The notes beneath the pieces are model-generated. The model was not told where the DNA came from and did no database searches. It worked only from the letters and a program-made list of their open reading frames with translations. A DNA stretch of 14,472 nucleotides from Candidatus Moraniibacteriota bacterium (GTDB lineage Bacteria > Patescibacteriota > Minisyncoccia > Moranbacterales > UBA1568), in assembly GCA_030690925.1 (NCBI GenBank), contig JAUYFO010000091.1:1-14472 (forward strand), read 5' to 3'. A program made the position numbers and the translations under genes. Every line of letters begins with the position of its first letter. Within the stretch, counting starts at the first letter, position 1. This document shows, one piece after another, positions 1 to 5,769 of the stretch.

Positions 1-609
1 AAACTGCGGTCCGAACTTGAAGCTATTCAAGACTTACTCAAAGGAAAAACGACAACGATGCCAAAATCACATTCTGGTGAGGGCATCTTCTTTACTTCGA
101 AAGTCGGAGACGAATTTATTCTTGAAAGCTACGGATATCGGCTTATTGCCAATAATAAAATCCCAGACATCTTTCTTCAGGAAGTGAAGGGAAGGGGAAA
201 GCAGAAAAGAGGAACAAAAGTTACCTTCAAGATTACTACTGATTCAAAAGCGCATCTCAATGATGTGTTTGAGCGCTATGCCAATGTAGATGAGGAAAGT
301 AATTACGGTTTCGATAAAACCGAAATAAAGATTAAGCTTTATACCCTGGAAGGAGTCCACATTTCTCGATCGCAAGCGCGGCGAGTTTTATCTGGCTTGG
401 AAAAATTTCGTGTGATCGTTTTCGACCTTGACAAGGTACCGGTAGTAGGCCAAGCTTTTGTCGATGAGATATTCCGGGTGTTTCACAATAAATATCCAAA
501 CATAAAATTACAGACCGCCAATATGAATGAGGCTGTCAAATTTATGGTGGACAGGGTGGAAGGGAATAATCCTAGAAATCAAGATATTTTTCTTAGCTCT
601 GAAAGATAG
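1..609 (+). CDS. GHKL ATPase fused to STAS-like DUF4325 domain (5' partial)
   Basis: The reading frame is open to the left edge, so the gene begins outside the window; the first visible methionine is at position 58. Counting from it, residues 6-15 (SGEGIFFTSK) look like the G2 ATP-lid box of a GHKL (histidine-kinase-like) ATPase, and GTKVTF at 52-57 fits the following G3 strand. Residues ~85-170 match the STAS-like DUF4325 family as I know it: a SRSQARRVL helix at 103-111, then a buried strand and helix with FDLDKVPVVGQAFVDEIF at 122-139. The N box and G1 box should lie upstream of the window. STAS-like domains paired with GHKL ATPases recall anti-sigma/antagonist partner switching, but no function is established for this family to my knowledge. 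The gene ends two bases before an apparent holA remnant. Family call is fairly sure; role is unknown. Confidence 0.8.
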   Translation, partial: KLRSELEAIQDLLKGKTTTMPKSHSGEGIFFTSKVGDEFILESYGYRLIANNKIPDIFLQEVKGRGKQKRGTKVTFKITTDSKAHLNDVFERYANVDEESNYGFDKTEIKIKLYTLEGVHISRSQARRVLSGLEKFRVIVFDLDKVPVVGQAFVDEIFRVFHNKYPNIKLQTANMNEAVKFMVDRVEGNNPRNQDIFLSSER

Positions 610-610
610 G

Positions 611-727
611 CCCCCACCTCCTCGTCTCAAAAAGAGCCTGGCGTTGTTAAGTGACATTGATACGGCGCTCAAGCAGGGAAAAGCTGACCCTGAAGTGTCA
701 CTCGATCTTCTTGTGTGGAAGTTTTAA
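611..727 (+). pseudogene. holA: probable 3' remnant of holA (DNA polymerase III delta)
   Basis: This frame has no start of its own after the preceding gene, yet it reads like a real protein end. It has Pro-Pro-Pro-Pro, then RLKKSLALLSDIDTALKQGK, then ADPEVSLDLLVWKF and a TAA stop. The pattern 'L..D.ALK.GK.DPE..LDLLV' is how delta-subunit (HolA) proteins typically end: the last helices of the collar domain. In many bacteria holA lies beside rpsT in convergent orientation, and rpsT is indeed the next gene on the minus strand, which supports the call. The rest of holA is absent: the sequence directly upstream belongs to the ATPase/DUF4325 gene. It may be a fragment left by an insertion or recombination, or an assembly junction. 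The similarity is recalled, not searched, and is short. Confidence 0.45.
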
Positions 728-743
728 TGGGACGCCATTGCTA

Positions 744-772
744 TTGACTCTCTACTACAAATCAGATAATAT
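744..772 (+). promoter_or_regulatory. sigma-70 type promoter
   Basis: TTGACT at 744-749, a 17-base spacer and TAATAT at 767-772 (or GATAAT at 765-770 with a 15-base spacer). Predicted transcription start is near 779. It lies just after the holA-like stop and would drive the structured transcript that ends at the terminator near 1099. Confidence 0.5.
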
Positions 773-835
773 AACCCTCAACAGTTCTTTCGTAACAGCG
801 GCCACGGCTTCCGGTGGTGATGATAGGAGGACATC

Positions 836-1021
836 GTGTCAAGAAGATCTGATGTTGGGGATATGCCCCGGAGAAAATGTCTCCGAAAAAAAGCCGAACG
901 GAAATACGGAGTGCCGATGGTATGGATTGGGGGTATACTGTACTTTTTGGAAACAAAGCTACCAGTCCTCGAGGTACCGCACGTTCCCAAACCAAGGAGA
1001 CGTGCAGTGGGTATCCGTTGA
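836..1021 (+). CDS. possible 61-residue basic small protein
   Basis: A GTG start follows a perfect AGGAGG at 825-830 with a 5-base gap, the strongest ribosome-binding site in this window, and the stop comes about 45 bases before an intrinsic terminator. The product is Arg/Lys-rich at the N-terminus (MSRRSDVGDMPRRK, then KKAERK), with a short hydrophobic stretch (VPMVWIGGILYF) and an Arg-rich tail. I recognise no family. The same bases make extensive RNA pairing (see the small-RNA candidate), and AGGAGG can also pair with CCTCCT at 1065-1070, so the ORF may be incidental, or the ribosome-binding site may be masked. Confidence 0.2.
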   Translation: MSRRSDVGDMPRRKCLRKKAERKYGVPMVWIGGILYFLETKLPVLEVPHVPKPRRRAVGIR

Positions 1022-1065
1022 GCATTACTCGGTTTGTTTACCACAGCAGATATCAGTCAGCTCGC

Positions 1066-1099
1066 CTCCTCTACAAATCTGTACGAGGAGCATTTTTTT
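1066..1099 (+). terminator. intrinsic terminator of the 744-1099 unit
   Basis: CTCCTC-TACA (1066-1075) pairs with TGTA-C-GAGGAG (1080-1090, one bulged C) around a short AATC loop, followed by T7 at 1093-1099. It ends plus-strand transcription facing rpsT. Confidence 0.7.
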
Positions 1100-1105
1100 A
1101 CCAAC

Positions 1106-1129
1106 AAAAAAAGAGTCGAGGGACTCTTT
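1106..1129 (-). terminator. intrinsic terminator of rpsT
   Basis: On the minus strand AAAGAGTC pairs with GACTCTTT (1110-1117 with 1122-1129) around a four-base loop and is followed by a run of T (A-run 1106-1112 on the plus strand). It lies 14 bases beyond the rpsT stop. Confidence 0.75.
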
Positions 1130-1142
1130 CTCTCCGGCAAGC

Positions 1143-1415
1143 CTACTTCTTTTCGCTAGCTTTCTTGACGAGAGCATTCAAACGGGATTTTTTGCGGGCG
1201 GCGGTGTTTTTCTTGATAATCTTTTTCTGAGCAGCTTTGTCGAGAGCTTTGATAGCCTTTTTTAACTCTTCCTGGGCAACATCATTTTTTCCGGCCGTGA
1301 CAGCCTCACGGGTTTTCTTGATAGCGCTCTTTACCACACCGTTGACCACTTTGTTGCGGAGGGTGTTTTTGGCGGTCACGCGCATGTACTTCTTGGCAGC
1401 TTTCTTGATTGGCAT
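1143..1415 (-). CDS. rpsT: 30S ribosomal protein S20
   Basis: S20 binds 16S rRNA in the body of the small subunit. The 90-residue product begins MPIKKAAKKYMRVTAKNTLR and continues as a very Lys/Ala-rich three-helix bundle (e.g. KNDVAQEELKKAIKALDKAA, KKNTAARKKSRLNALVKKAS), which is the usual S20 length and composition. An in-frame ATG 12 codons further upstream (1451) is rejected, because a promoter -10 box overlaps it and transcription would start inside the extension. There is no obvious Shine-Dalgarno. It stands alone with its own promoter and terminator, and converges on the structured unit to its left. Its position next to a holA-like end matches the holA-rpsT neighbourhood seen in many bacteria. 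Confidence 0.93.
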   Translation of the reverse strand: MPIKKAAKKYMRVTAKNTLRNKVVNGVVKSAIKKTREAVTAGKNDVAQEELKKAIKALDKAAQKKIIKKNTAARKKSRLNALVKKASEKK

Positions 1416-1450
1416 ATTCGAGCTTATTAGCGAAGAATTGGAACCCTTCA

Positions 1451-1479
1451 TTTATAGCATACCTAAAGTGTTTTGGCAA
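1451..1479 (-). promoter_or_regulatory. rpsT promoter
   Basis: On the minus strand: TTGCCA (1474-1479), a 17-base spacer, TATAAA (1451-1456). Predicted start is near 1444, giving a leader of about 30 bases before the S20 start at 1415. This decides the S20 start codon. Confidence 0.65.
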
Positions 1480-1515
1480 TAGCCTGTACTAGCCAAGAAT
1501 AGCTTGCTAGTATTT

Positions 1516-1560
1516 ACCGGGATTCCCGGTGAACTTGACATTTACCGGGAATCCCGGTAA
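1516..1560 (+). promoter_or_regulatory. two palindromic operator sites
   Basis: ACCGGGATTCCCGGT (1516-1530) and TTACCGGGAATCCCGGTAA (1542-1560) are two copies of one palindrome, 7 and 9 bases per arm about a single central base. Their centres are 28 bases apart. The second copy fills the promoter spacer and runs into the -10 box, so a bound dimer would block RNA polymerase; the first sits just upstream of the -35. The protein that reads it is not visible next to it: neither gene it controls has an obvious DNA-binding domain. Confidence 0.75.
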
Positions 1561-1563
1561 TAT
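1535..1563 (+). promoter_or_regulatory. promoter of the ATPase/STAS-like pair
   Basis: Perfect -35 TTGACA (1535-1540), a 17-base spacer and TAATAT (1558-1563). The expected start point falls at or within a base or two of the ATG at 1570, so the mRNA is probably leaderless and the GGAGA before the ATG would not be transcribed. Confidence 0.75.
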
Positions 1564-1569
1564 GGAGAC

Positions 1570-2532
1570 ATGAAGATATTTATACCAAACAGTGCTTTTT
1601 TAGGGAATATAAACCCATTTTTACGGGGGTTTGTTCCTAAGAGTGGTGAAAAATTGGAAATAGGTGCCAACGAGAAATGGATAGCAGTTCACCCAGTTGT
1701 TTTAGTCATGGTTGCAGCTCTAGGACTACCACTGAAAGCTGAACAAGTTTTCTTTGAAAAACTTACTGCCAGATCTGCGCATTATCTGGAGAGAATGGGA
1801 CTTTTTAAATTTCTTGGTATTGATTCAGGAATCAAGATCATCGAGCATGAGTCAGCCGGAAGATTTATTCCGCTGACCCAAATTAGGAATTCGCAAGAGC
1901 TCTCCGGATTTATTACTGAAATTGTGCCACTTCTTCATCTCAACCCACTCCAGACGGACGCGCTGCGATATGTCATCAGTGAGCTTGTGAGAAATGTTAT
2001 CGAACATGCTGACTCACCAGTAGGGGCTATTGTGGCTGCTCAGTATTATTCAAAAAACAATACGATAAGAATAGGTATCTCTGACACCGGCGTGGGCATA
2101 AAGAGCACTATTAACAGACACCACTTCGCAAAAAGCAACCTAGCGGCTATTCAGCTGGCCTTAACGCCAGGAATAACTGGTACAACAAGTCGTGAAGGTG
2201 GGACCGAATCAAATGCCGGCGCCGGACTATTCTTTATTAAGTCAATCGCAAAAGTAAGCAGAGAGTTTTTCGTGATCTATAGTGGTGATGCTTTATACAA
2301 ACTTCTGAAAGAGCCAATCGGAAAGTCGAAGAAGTTGTTTGCGGACCCATTCAAAGATAAACATTCGTCCGAAGAGAGTCTTCCGGTATGGCAGGGGACG
2401 GTTGTAGGTGTAGATATATCACTCAACGACACGCAAGAGTTTTCAGACCTCTTGGATCTTATTCGTGAAGTATACTCAAAAACGGTACGAGAACGAAAAA
2501 GAGAAAAATATAGGAAACCAAAATTCATATGA
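1570..2532 (+). CDS. GHKL-type ATPase (histidine-kinase-like), partner of STAS-like protein
   Basis: 320 residues. Residues 1-115 form an N-terminal region of unknown fold, including a hydrophobic segment (HPVVLVMVAALGL, 41-53) and YLERMGLFKFLG (72-83), a motif I associate with ATPases that travel with DUF4325. Residues ~125-285 carry GHKL boxes: N box ELVRNVIEH (138-146), G1 DTGVGI (172-177), G2 NAGAGLFFI (215-223) and a G3-like GTVVGVDI (276-283). The C-terminus is a charged helix. There is no phospho-acceptor His domain, sensor or receiver, so it is not a classical sensor kinase; RsbW/SpoIIAB-like kinases or MutL/Hsp90-like ATPases are the nearest relatives. Its stop overlaps the start of the STAS-like gene by four bases (ATGA), implying coupled translation in a fixed ratio. 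Substrate and role are unknown. Confidence 0.8.
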   Translation: MKIFIPNSAFLGNINPFLRGFVPKSGEKLEIGANEKWIAVHPVVLVMVAALGLPLKAEQVFFEKLTARSAHYLERMGLFKFLGIDSGIKIIEHESAGRFIPLTQIRNSQELSGFITEIVPLLHLNPLQTDALRYVISELVRNVIEHADSPVGAIVAAQYYSKNNTIRIGISDTGVGIKSTINRHHFAKSNLAAIQLALTPGITGTTSREGGTESNAGAGLFFIKSIAKVSREFFVIYSGDALYKLLKEPIGKSKKLFADPFKDKHSSEESLPVWQGTVVGVDISLNDTQEFSDLLDLIREVYSKTVRERKREKYRKPKFI

Positions 2533-2822
2533 TTACCGTAAAGTTGAAAAACAAAACAGGTTCTTTTGCTGAGAATAAGGATATAGCGAGAGATATTCGA
2601 TTGAACATACTTATACCTGCCATAGAGAGAGGAGAGAAGGTGGTGTTGGATTTTCAAGGAATTAACTCTGCAACGCAGTCTTTTGTGCACGCTCTCATCA
2701 GTGACTTGATGAGGAAATATGGAGTTGATGTTATTGAAAAAATCTCCTTTAAGTCTTGTAATGAGGTGATACAGAAGATTATTACCATCGTGATAGACTA
2801 CATGCAGGAAAGTAGTAATTGA
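2529..2822 (+). CDS. stand-alone STAS-like (DUF4325) protein
   Basis: 97 residues, overlapping the ATPase by ATGA. The core VVLDFQGINSATQSFVHAL (38-56) aligns by eye with FDLDKVPVVGQAFVDEI in the fused protein at the left edge: a buried strand, a loop, then an amphipathic helix, as in STAS domains. In true STAS antagonists a Ser/Thr in this loop is phosphorylated by the partner kinase. Here S47, T49 and S51 fall in that stretch, while the fused protein has none (VVGQAF), and its D-E pair after the loop is replaced by H-A. Partner switching with the upstream ATPase is an inference from layout. It is followed 12 bases later by ruvA and probably co-transcribed with it. Confidence 0.75.
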   Translation: MITVKLKNKTGSFAENKDIARDIRLNILIPAIERGEKVVLDFQGINSATQSFVHALISDLMRKYGVDVIEKISFKSCNEVIQKIITIVIDYMQESSN

Positions 2823-2834
2823 TTTTGGTTCAAT

Positions 2835-3407
2835 ATGATTGCGCGACTGGAAGGAAAAATTGCTGGTATTCGAGGTAACGCCGTCATTCTCATGGTGGGC
2901 GGCGTAGGCTATTTGGTGGCCGTTTCGTCCTATACTCTAGGGAAATTGGCCGGAAAAGACCAAGTCCTACTCCATATCCACACCCATGTCAGGGAGGATC
3001 AGTTCAATTTGTTTGGATTTCTCGACGAAGAAGAGCTCCGCATGTTTGAGCTGCTCATTTCCGTGTCAGGTATCGGTCCCAAGATGGGGCTGTCGATTCT
3101 GTCGGTGGCTGATCTGAAGACCATTCGCTTGGCTATCGTGAACAAGGACCCCAGTATGCTGACTCGGGTAGCAGGCGTGGGCAAGAAGACAGCCGAGAAA
3201 TTGATTGTGGAACTCCAAAATAAAGTCCATGCGGTGGCTGGAGACGAAGATGGTGATGCGGCTTCGGGCCAAGACGCTATCGAGGCCTTGGCCTCTTTGG
3301 GCTACTCCATCACTGAAGCGCGTGAAGCACTGAAATTGGTAGGGCCGGAAGTGAAAGATGTTAGCGCTCGTATTCGGGCCGCCCTCAAGAATTTGGGCAA
3401 GAAGTGA
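2835..3407 (+). CDS. ruvA: Holliday junction branch migration protein RuvA
   Basis: RuvA binds four-way junctions as a tetramer and recruits the RuvB motor during recombinational repair. At 190 residues it has the normal length. Visible parts: N-terminal OB fold (1-62, beginning MIARLEGKIAGI and ending REDQFNLFGF), two helix-hairpin-helix motifs at 77-90 (SVSGIGPKMGLSIL) and 111-127 (RVAGVGKKTAEKLIVEL), an acidic linker (136-146) and the C-terminal RuvB-binding three-helix domain (147-190). It follows the STAS-like gene by only 12 bases with no clear promoter of its own, so ruvA expression may depend on the palindrome-controlled promoter at 1535. RuvB and RuvC are not in the window. Confidence 0.97.
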   Translation: MIARLEGKIAGIRGNAVILMVGGVGYLVAVSSYTLGKLAGKDQVLLHIHTHVREDQFNLFGFLDEEELRMFELLISVSGIGPKMGLSILSVADLKTIRLAIVNKDPSMLTRVAGVGKKTAEKLIVELQNKVHAVAGDEDGDAASGQDAIEALASLGYSITEAREALKLVGPEVKDVSARIRAALKNLGKK

Positions 3408-3418
3408 TCCTATATCAG

Positions 3419-3450
3419 AGTCATCTTGAGCGGTGCCGAAGGACCTTTCT
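3419..3450. repeat. dispersed REP-like repeat, one copy
   Basis: GTCATCTTGAGCGGTGCC followed by GAAGGACCTTTCT belongs to the common 'GTCATYCTGAGCG...CGAAGGA' repeat type scattered through many CPR and other bacterial genomes; its minus strand gives the familiar spurious peptide LERSFGTAQDD. It fills the 61-base gap between ruvA and the FemAB-like gene. Confidence 0.6.
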
Positions 3451-3468
3451 AATAGAGTAGTATTCAAA

Positions 3469-4461
3469 ATGAGCATCGAATTTTTGCAATCAGCCGAGTG
3501 GCTCCGTTTTCAGGAGGCTGCTGGAAAAGAGACCGTCCCTTTTGCTGGGGAGGATTTTTCGGCCAATGGTATTGTGCACGCGCTTCCACTGGTTGGGAAG
3601 TATCTGTATGTACCGCGAGGACCAGTAGGTAAAATTTCTCATTACCAATTTCTAATTTCTAAACTCATCGAAAAGGCACAGGAGAAAAATATGAAGTGGA
3701 TGCGGATTGAACCAGGGACAGAAGCAGCGTTGGAAAAAATAAAAAAGATGACCTCGCGCAAAGTCATGAAGGCGCCGCACGACATGCAGCCGCGAGAGAT
3801 CTTCAGGATCGATATCACCAAGACAGAAGAGGAGCTTTTGCAAGTGATGAAGTCCAAAACTCGTTACAATATTCGTCTGGCTGAAAAGCATGGTGTGAAA
3901 GTTTTTGAGACAAGAGAGAAAAAATATAGTGCAGCATTTTTCGATCTCATCACGGTCACATCTGGGCGCAAGGGTATTACGTCGCATCCACGATCGTACT
4001 ATGAGAAATTTTTTCAAGTGTTGCCCCAAGAGATGTGTCGGTTGTTTGTGGCTGAATACGAAGGGAAAGTTATTGCTGCCAACATCGTTATTTTTTATGG
4101 TGACACCGTGACATACCTTCATGGCGGTACGGCCGATGAGCACCGAGATATCATGGCGCCGTATCTTCTCCAGTGGGAACAGATCAAAGCCGCCAAAAAA
4201 GAAGGGTATCAATTGTATGATTTCGGCGGCATCAAAACGGACGTGTCATCAGGCCGCTCTTGGCAGGGAATCACGAAGTTTAAAACGGGTTTTTCGCTGC
4301 AGACCACCCCAACCGTTTTTCCTGGCTCGTATGATATTATTCTCGATGCCAAAGCGTATGCTGTATATGATATGCTGAGAAAGTTCAGGGCATCGTTTGT
4401 TGCTCTCAAGAAAAAATTCTCATTAGACGTTTTATTTCGAAAATCGTTCCGCAGGGAATGA
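3469..4461 (+). CDS. FemAB-like peptidyl/aminoacyl transferase (GNAT fold)
   Basis: 330 residues. FemAB proteins use aminoacyl-tRNA to add bridge amino acids to lipid II; some relatives act on other acceptors. The first GNAT-like half is ~1-125 and the second ~126-310. Recognisable stretches are MKSKTRYNIRLAEKHGV (127-143) and YLHGGTADEHRDIMAP (216-231) followed by LLQWEQIKAAKKEGYQLYDF (233-252), the signature 'y.hga.....r..ma...lqw..i..ak..G...yDfgG' of the family. I see no long coiled-coil arm as in staphylococcal FemA. The start is placed at the ATG at 3469: an upstream in-frame GTG lies inside a dispersed repeat and adds an unrelated peptide. A TAGTAT box seven bases before the ATG could give a leaderless transcript. 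It overlaps the MurE-like gene by ATGA, tying it to peptidoglycan synthesis. Confidence 0.85.
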   Translation: MSIEFLQSAEWLRFQEAAGKETVPFAGEDFSANGIVHALPLVGKYLYVPRGPVGKISHYQFLISKLIEKAQEKNMKWMRIEPGTEAALEKIKKMTSRKVMKAPHDMQPREIFRIDITKTEEELLQVMKSKTRYNIRLAEKHGVKVFETREKKYSAAFFDLITVTSGRKGITSHPRSYYEKFFQVLPQEMCRLFVAEYEGKVIAANIVIFYGDTVTYLHGGTADEHRDIMAPYLLQWEQIKAAKKEGYQLYDFGGIKTDVSSGRSWQGITKFKTGFSLQTTPTVFPGSYDIILDAKAYAVYDMLRKFRASFVALKKKFSLDVLFRKSFRRE

Positions 4462-5726
4462 AAAACATCTATCATCTGGCTCATGCAATAGCAGCCAATC
4501 TTTGCTATGGTTTTCCGGGGCGTAAACTCATCGTGATTGGGGTGACGGGAACGAATGGCAAGACTACTACTTCCCAGTTCATCGCGCGCATTCTCATGCA
4601 GGCAGGGAAAAAGGTGGCCATGGCCTCGACTATCAACTTCCAGATCGGGGAACGGGCGTGGGTGAATGACTCGAAATTTACCACTCTGTCGTCGTGGAAA
4701 TTGCAGAAATTTTTGCGGGACGCCGTGGCGGAAGGGTGTGAGTACGTGGTGATCGAGACCTCATCGCATGCCCTTGATCAGAATCGGGTGTGGGGGATTC
4801 CCTATGCCATCGCGGTGATGACCAATGTCACTCGTGAACACCTGGATTACCATGGAACGATGGCTCGCTACCGAGCCGCCAAGCGCCGCCTTTTTCGTTT
4901 GGCGACCAAGGCGGTGGTCAACCTCGATATGAAAGATCCAGAGTACTTCTGTAATCTGAGTAGCAAGACCGGAGAGAAAAAAAAGCAGGCCCTGACTTAC
5001 AGTGTCAAAGACCCCCAGGCACATCTCTTGGCTACCGACATCACTCTTGATTTCAAGGGGACAGAGTTTACTGTAGGGGAAATTCATGTTCATCTCAACA
5101 TTCCGGGACTGTTCAATATCGAGAACGCCTTGGCGGCGCTGGGGGTAGCGCGATTGCTCCAGATTGACTTTTCGGTAGCAGCGGCAGCCCTAGGAAGTGT
5201 GACTGGCGTGCCGGGCCGAATGGCATTGGTACCGAACCACATAAATGCCGACATCCTAATCGACTACGCCGTGACACCGGATGCCTTCGAGAAACTCTAT
5301 GCCTCGATATTGCCACTCAAGATCCCGGGAAGCAAGATTATCCATGTGTTTGGGGCTTGTGGGCAGCGTGATCGTGGCAAGCGCCCGCAGATGGGGGAAA
5401 TCGCCAGCTCCTATGCCGATATCATCATCCTGACCAACGAGGATCCTTTCTACGAAGACCCCGAGCAGATTATCGATGATATCGAGCGGGGCGTGACAAA
5501 AAAGAAAAAAAACCCTGCCCGCGACACTGCGCAAAGCGCTGTGGGCGGGTATTTTCGGATTTTTGATCGGCGTGAGGCGATACATAAAGCCCTGACCCTC
5601 GCCGAGATCGGAGATATCGTGCTGGTCACTGGCAAGGGGGCGGAAGTGAGCATGGCCATCGGCGCTACCCATGTTCCTTGGAATGAACGACAGGTGGTTG
5701 AAGAAGAGTTAGCAAAAATCAAATAG
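4458..5726 (+). CDS. murE: MurE-like UDP-MurNAc-tripeptide ligase lacking domain 1
   Basis: Cytoplasmic ATP-dependent ligase that adds the third residue of the peptidoglycan stem peptide. Motifs in order: P-loop GVTGTNGKTTT (28-38), ETSSHALDQNRVWG (100-113), TNVTREHLDYHGTM (122-135), the AAK of YRAAKRRLF (138-146) at the carbamylated-Lys position, VPGRM (251-255), a DYAVTPDAFEKL segment (269-280), HVFGACGQRDRGKRP (296-310) and GDIVLVTGKGAE (385-396). The usual ~90-residue uridine-binding domain is replaced by ~24 residues, at 422 residues versus ~490 in E. coli; I recall this short form from CPR genomes. The DAP-recognising DNPR motif reads NEDPF (327-331), so the third residue may not be diaminopimelate. 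There is a Lys-rich insertion near 348-363. It overlaps the FemAB gene and ends at a terminator. Confidence 0.88.
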   Translation: MKNIYHLAHAIAANLCYGFPGRKLIVIGVTGTNGKTTTSQFIARILMQAGKKVAMASTINFQIGERAWVNDSKFTTLSSWKLQKFLRDAVAEGCEYVVIETSSHALDQNRVWGIPYAIAVMTNVTREHLDYHGTMARYRAAKRRLFRLATKAVVNLDMKDPEYFCNLSSKTGEKKKQALTYSVKDPQAHLLATDITLDFKGTEFTVGEIHVHLNIPGLFNIENALAALGVARLLQIDFSVAAAALGSVTGVPGRMALVPNHINADILIDYAVTPDAFEKLYASILPLKIPGSKIIHVFGACGQRDRGKRPQMGEIASSYADIIILTNEDPFYEDPEQIIDDIERGVTKKKKNPARDTAQSAVGGYFRIFDRREAIHKALTLAEIGDIVLVTGKGAEVSMAIGATHVPWNERQVVEEELAKIK

Positions 5727-5727
5727 G

Positions 5728-5753
5728 AAAAAAGCCCCGTTCGGGGCTTTTTG
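5728..5753. terminator. bidirectional intrinsic terminator
   Basis: AAAAGCCCC and GGGGCTTTT pair around a GTTC loop, with an A-run on the left and a T-run on the right. It serves the murE operon (plus) and the convergent DUF212 gene (minus). Confidence 0.85.
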
Positions 5754-5769
5754 TTCGCAGTAAAGTGTT

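Larger units (their letters stand above)
779..1099 (+). ncRNA. candidate structured small RNA of unknown class
   Basis: The region between holA-like 3' end and rpsT has its own promoter and a strong terminator, giving a transcript of about 320 bases. Much of its 3' half folds as one long rod. GGAAACAAA (949-957) pairs with TTTGTTT-A-CC (1033-1042); CTCGA (968-972) with TTGAG (1018-1022); GGTACC (973-978) with GGTATCC (1010-1016, one bulge); GCACGT (979-984) with ACGTGC (1000-1005). Outside these, CTGT (938-941) pairs with ACAG (1043-1046). Smaller hairpins sit at 857-869 (GGGG/CCCC) and 869-885 (CGGAGA/TCTCCG). I do not recognise RNase P, tmRNA, SRP or 6S signatures. A TATACT box at 934-939 might start a shorter form. 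The alternative is a small protein gene at 836-1021. Confidence 0.4.

Noticed and set aside
651..1265. 204-codon plus-strand frame crossing into rpsT
   Set aside because: It runs through two terminators and antisense to rpsT, with no protein-like composition.
1416..1451. Longer N-terminus for S20
   Set aside because: The added 12 residues do not look like S20, and the rpsT -10 box overlaps that start codon.
1516..1560. Start of a CRISPR array or transposon end
   Set aside because: Only two copies of a short palindrome are present, placed exactly on promoter elements, with no spacers, transposase or target duplication.
3433..3468. GTG start extending the FemAB-like protein
   Set aside because: It lies inside a dispersed repeat; the ATG at 3469 gives a normal family N-terminus.
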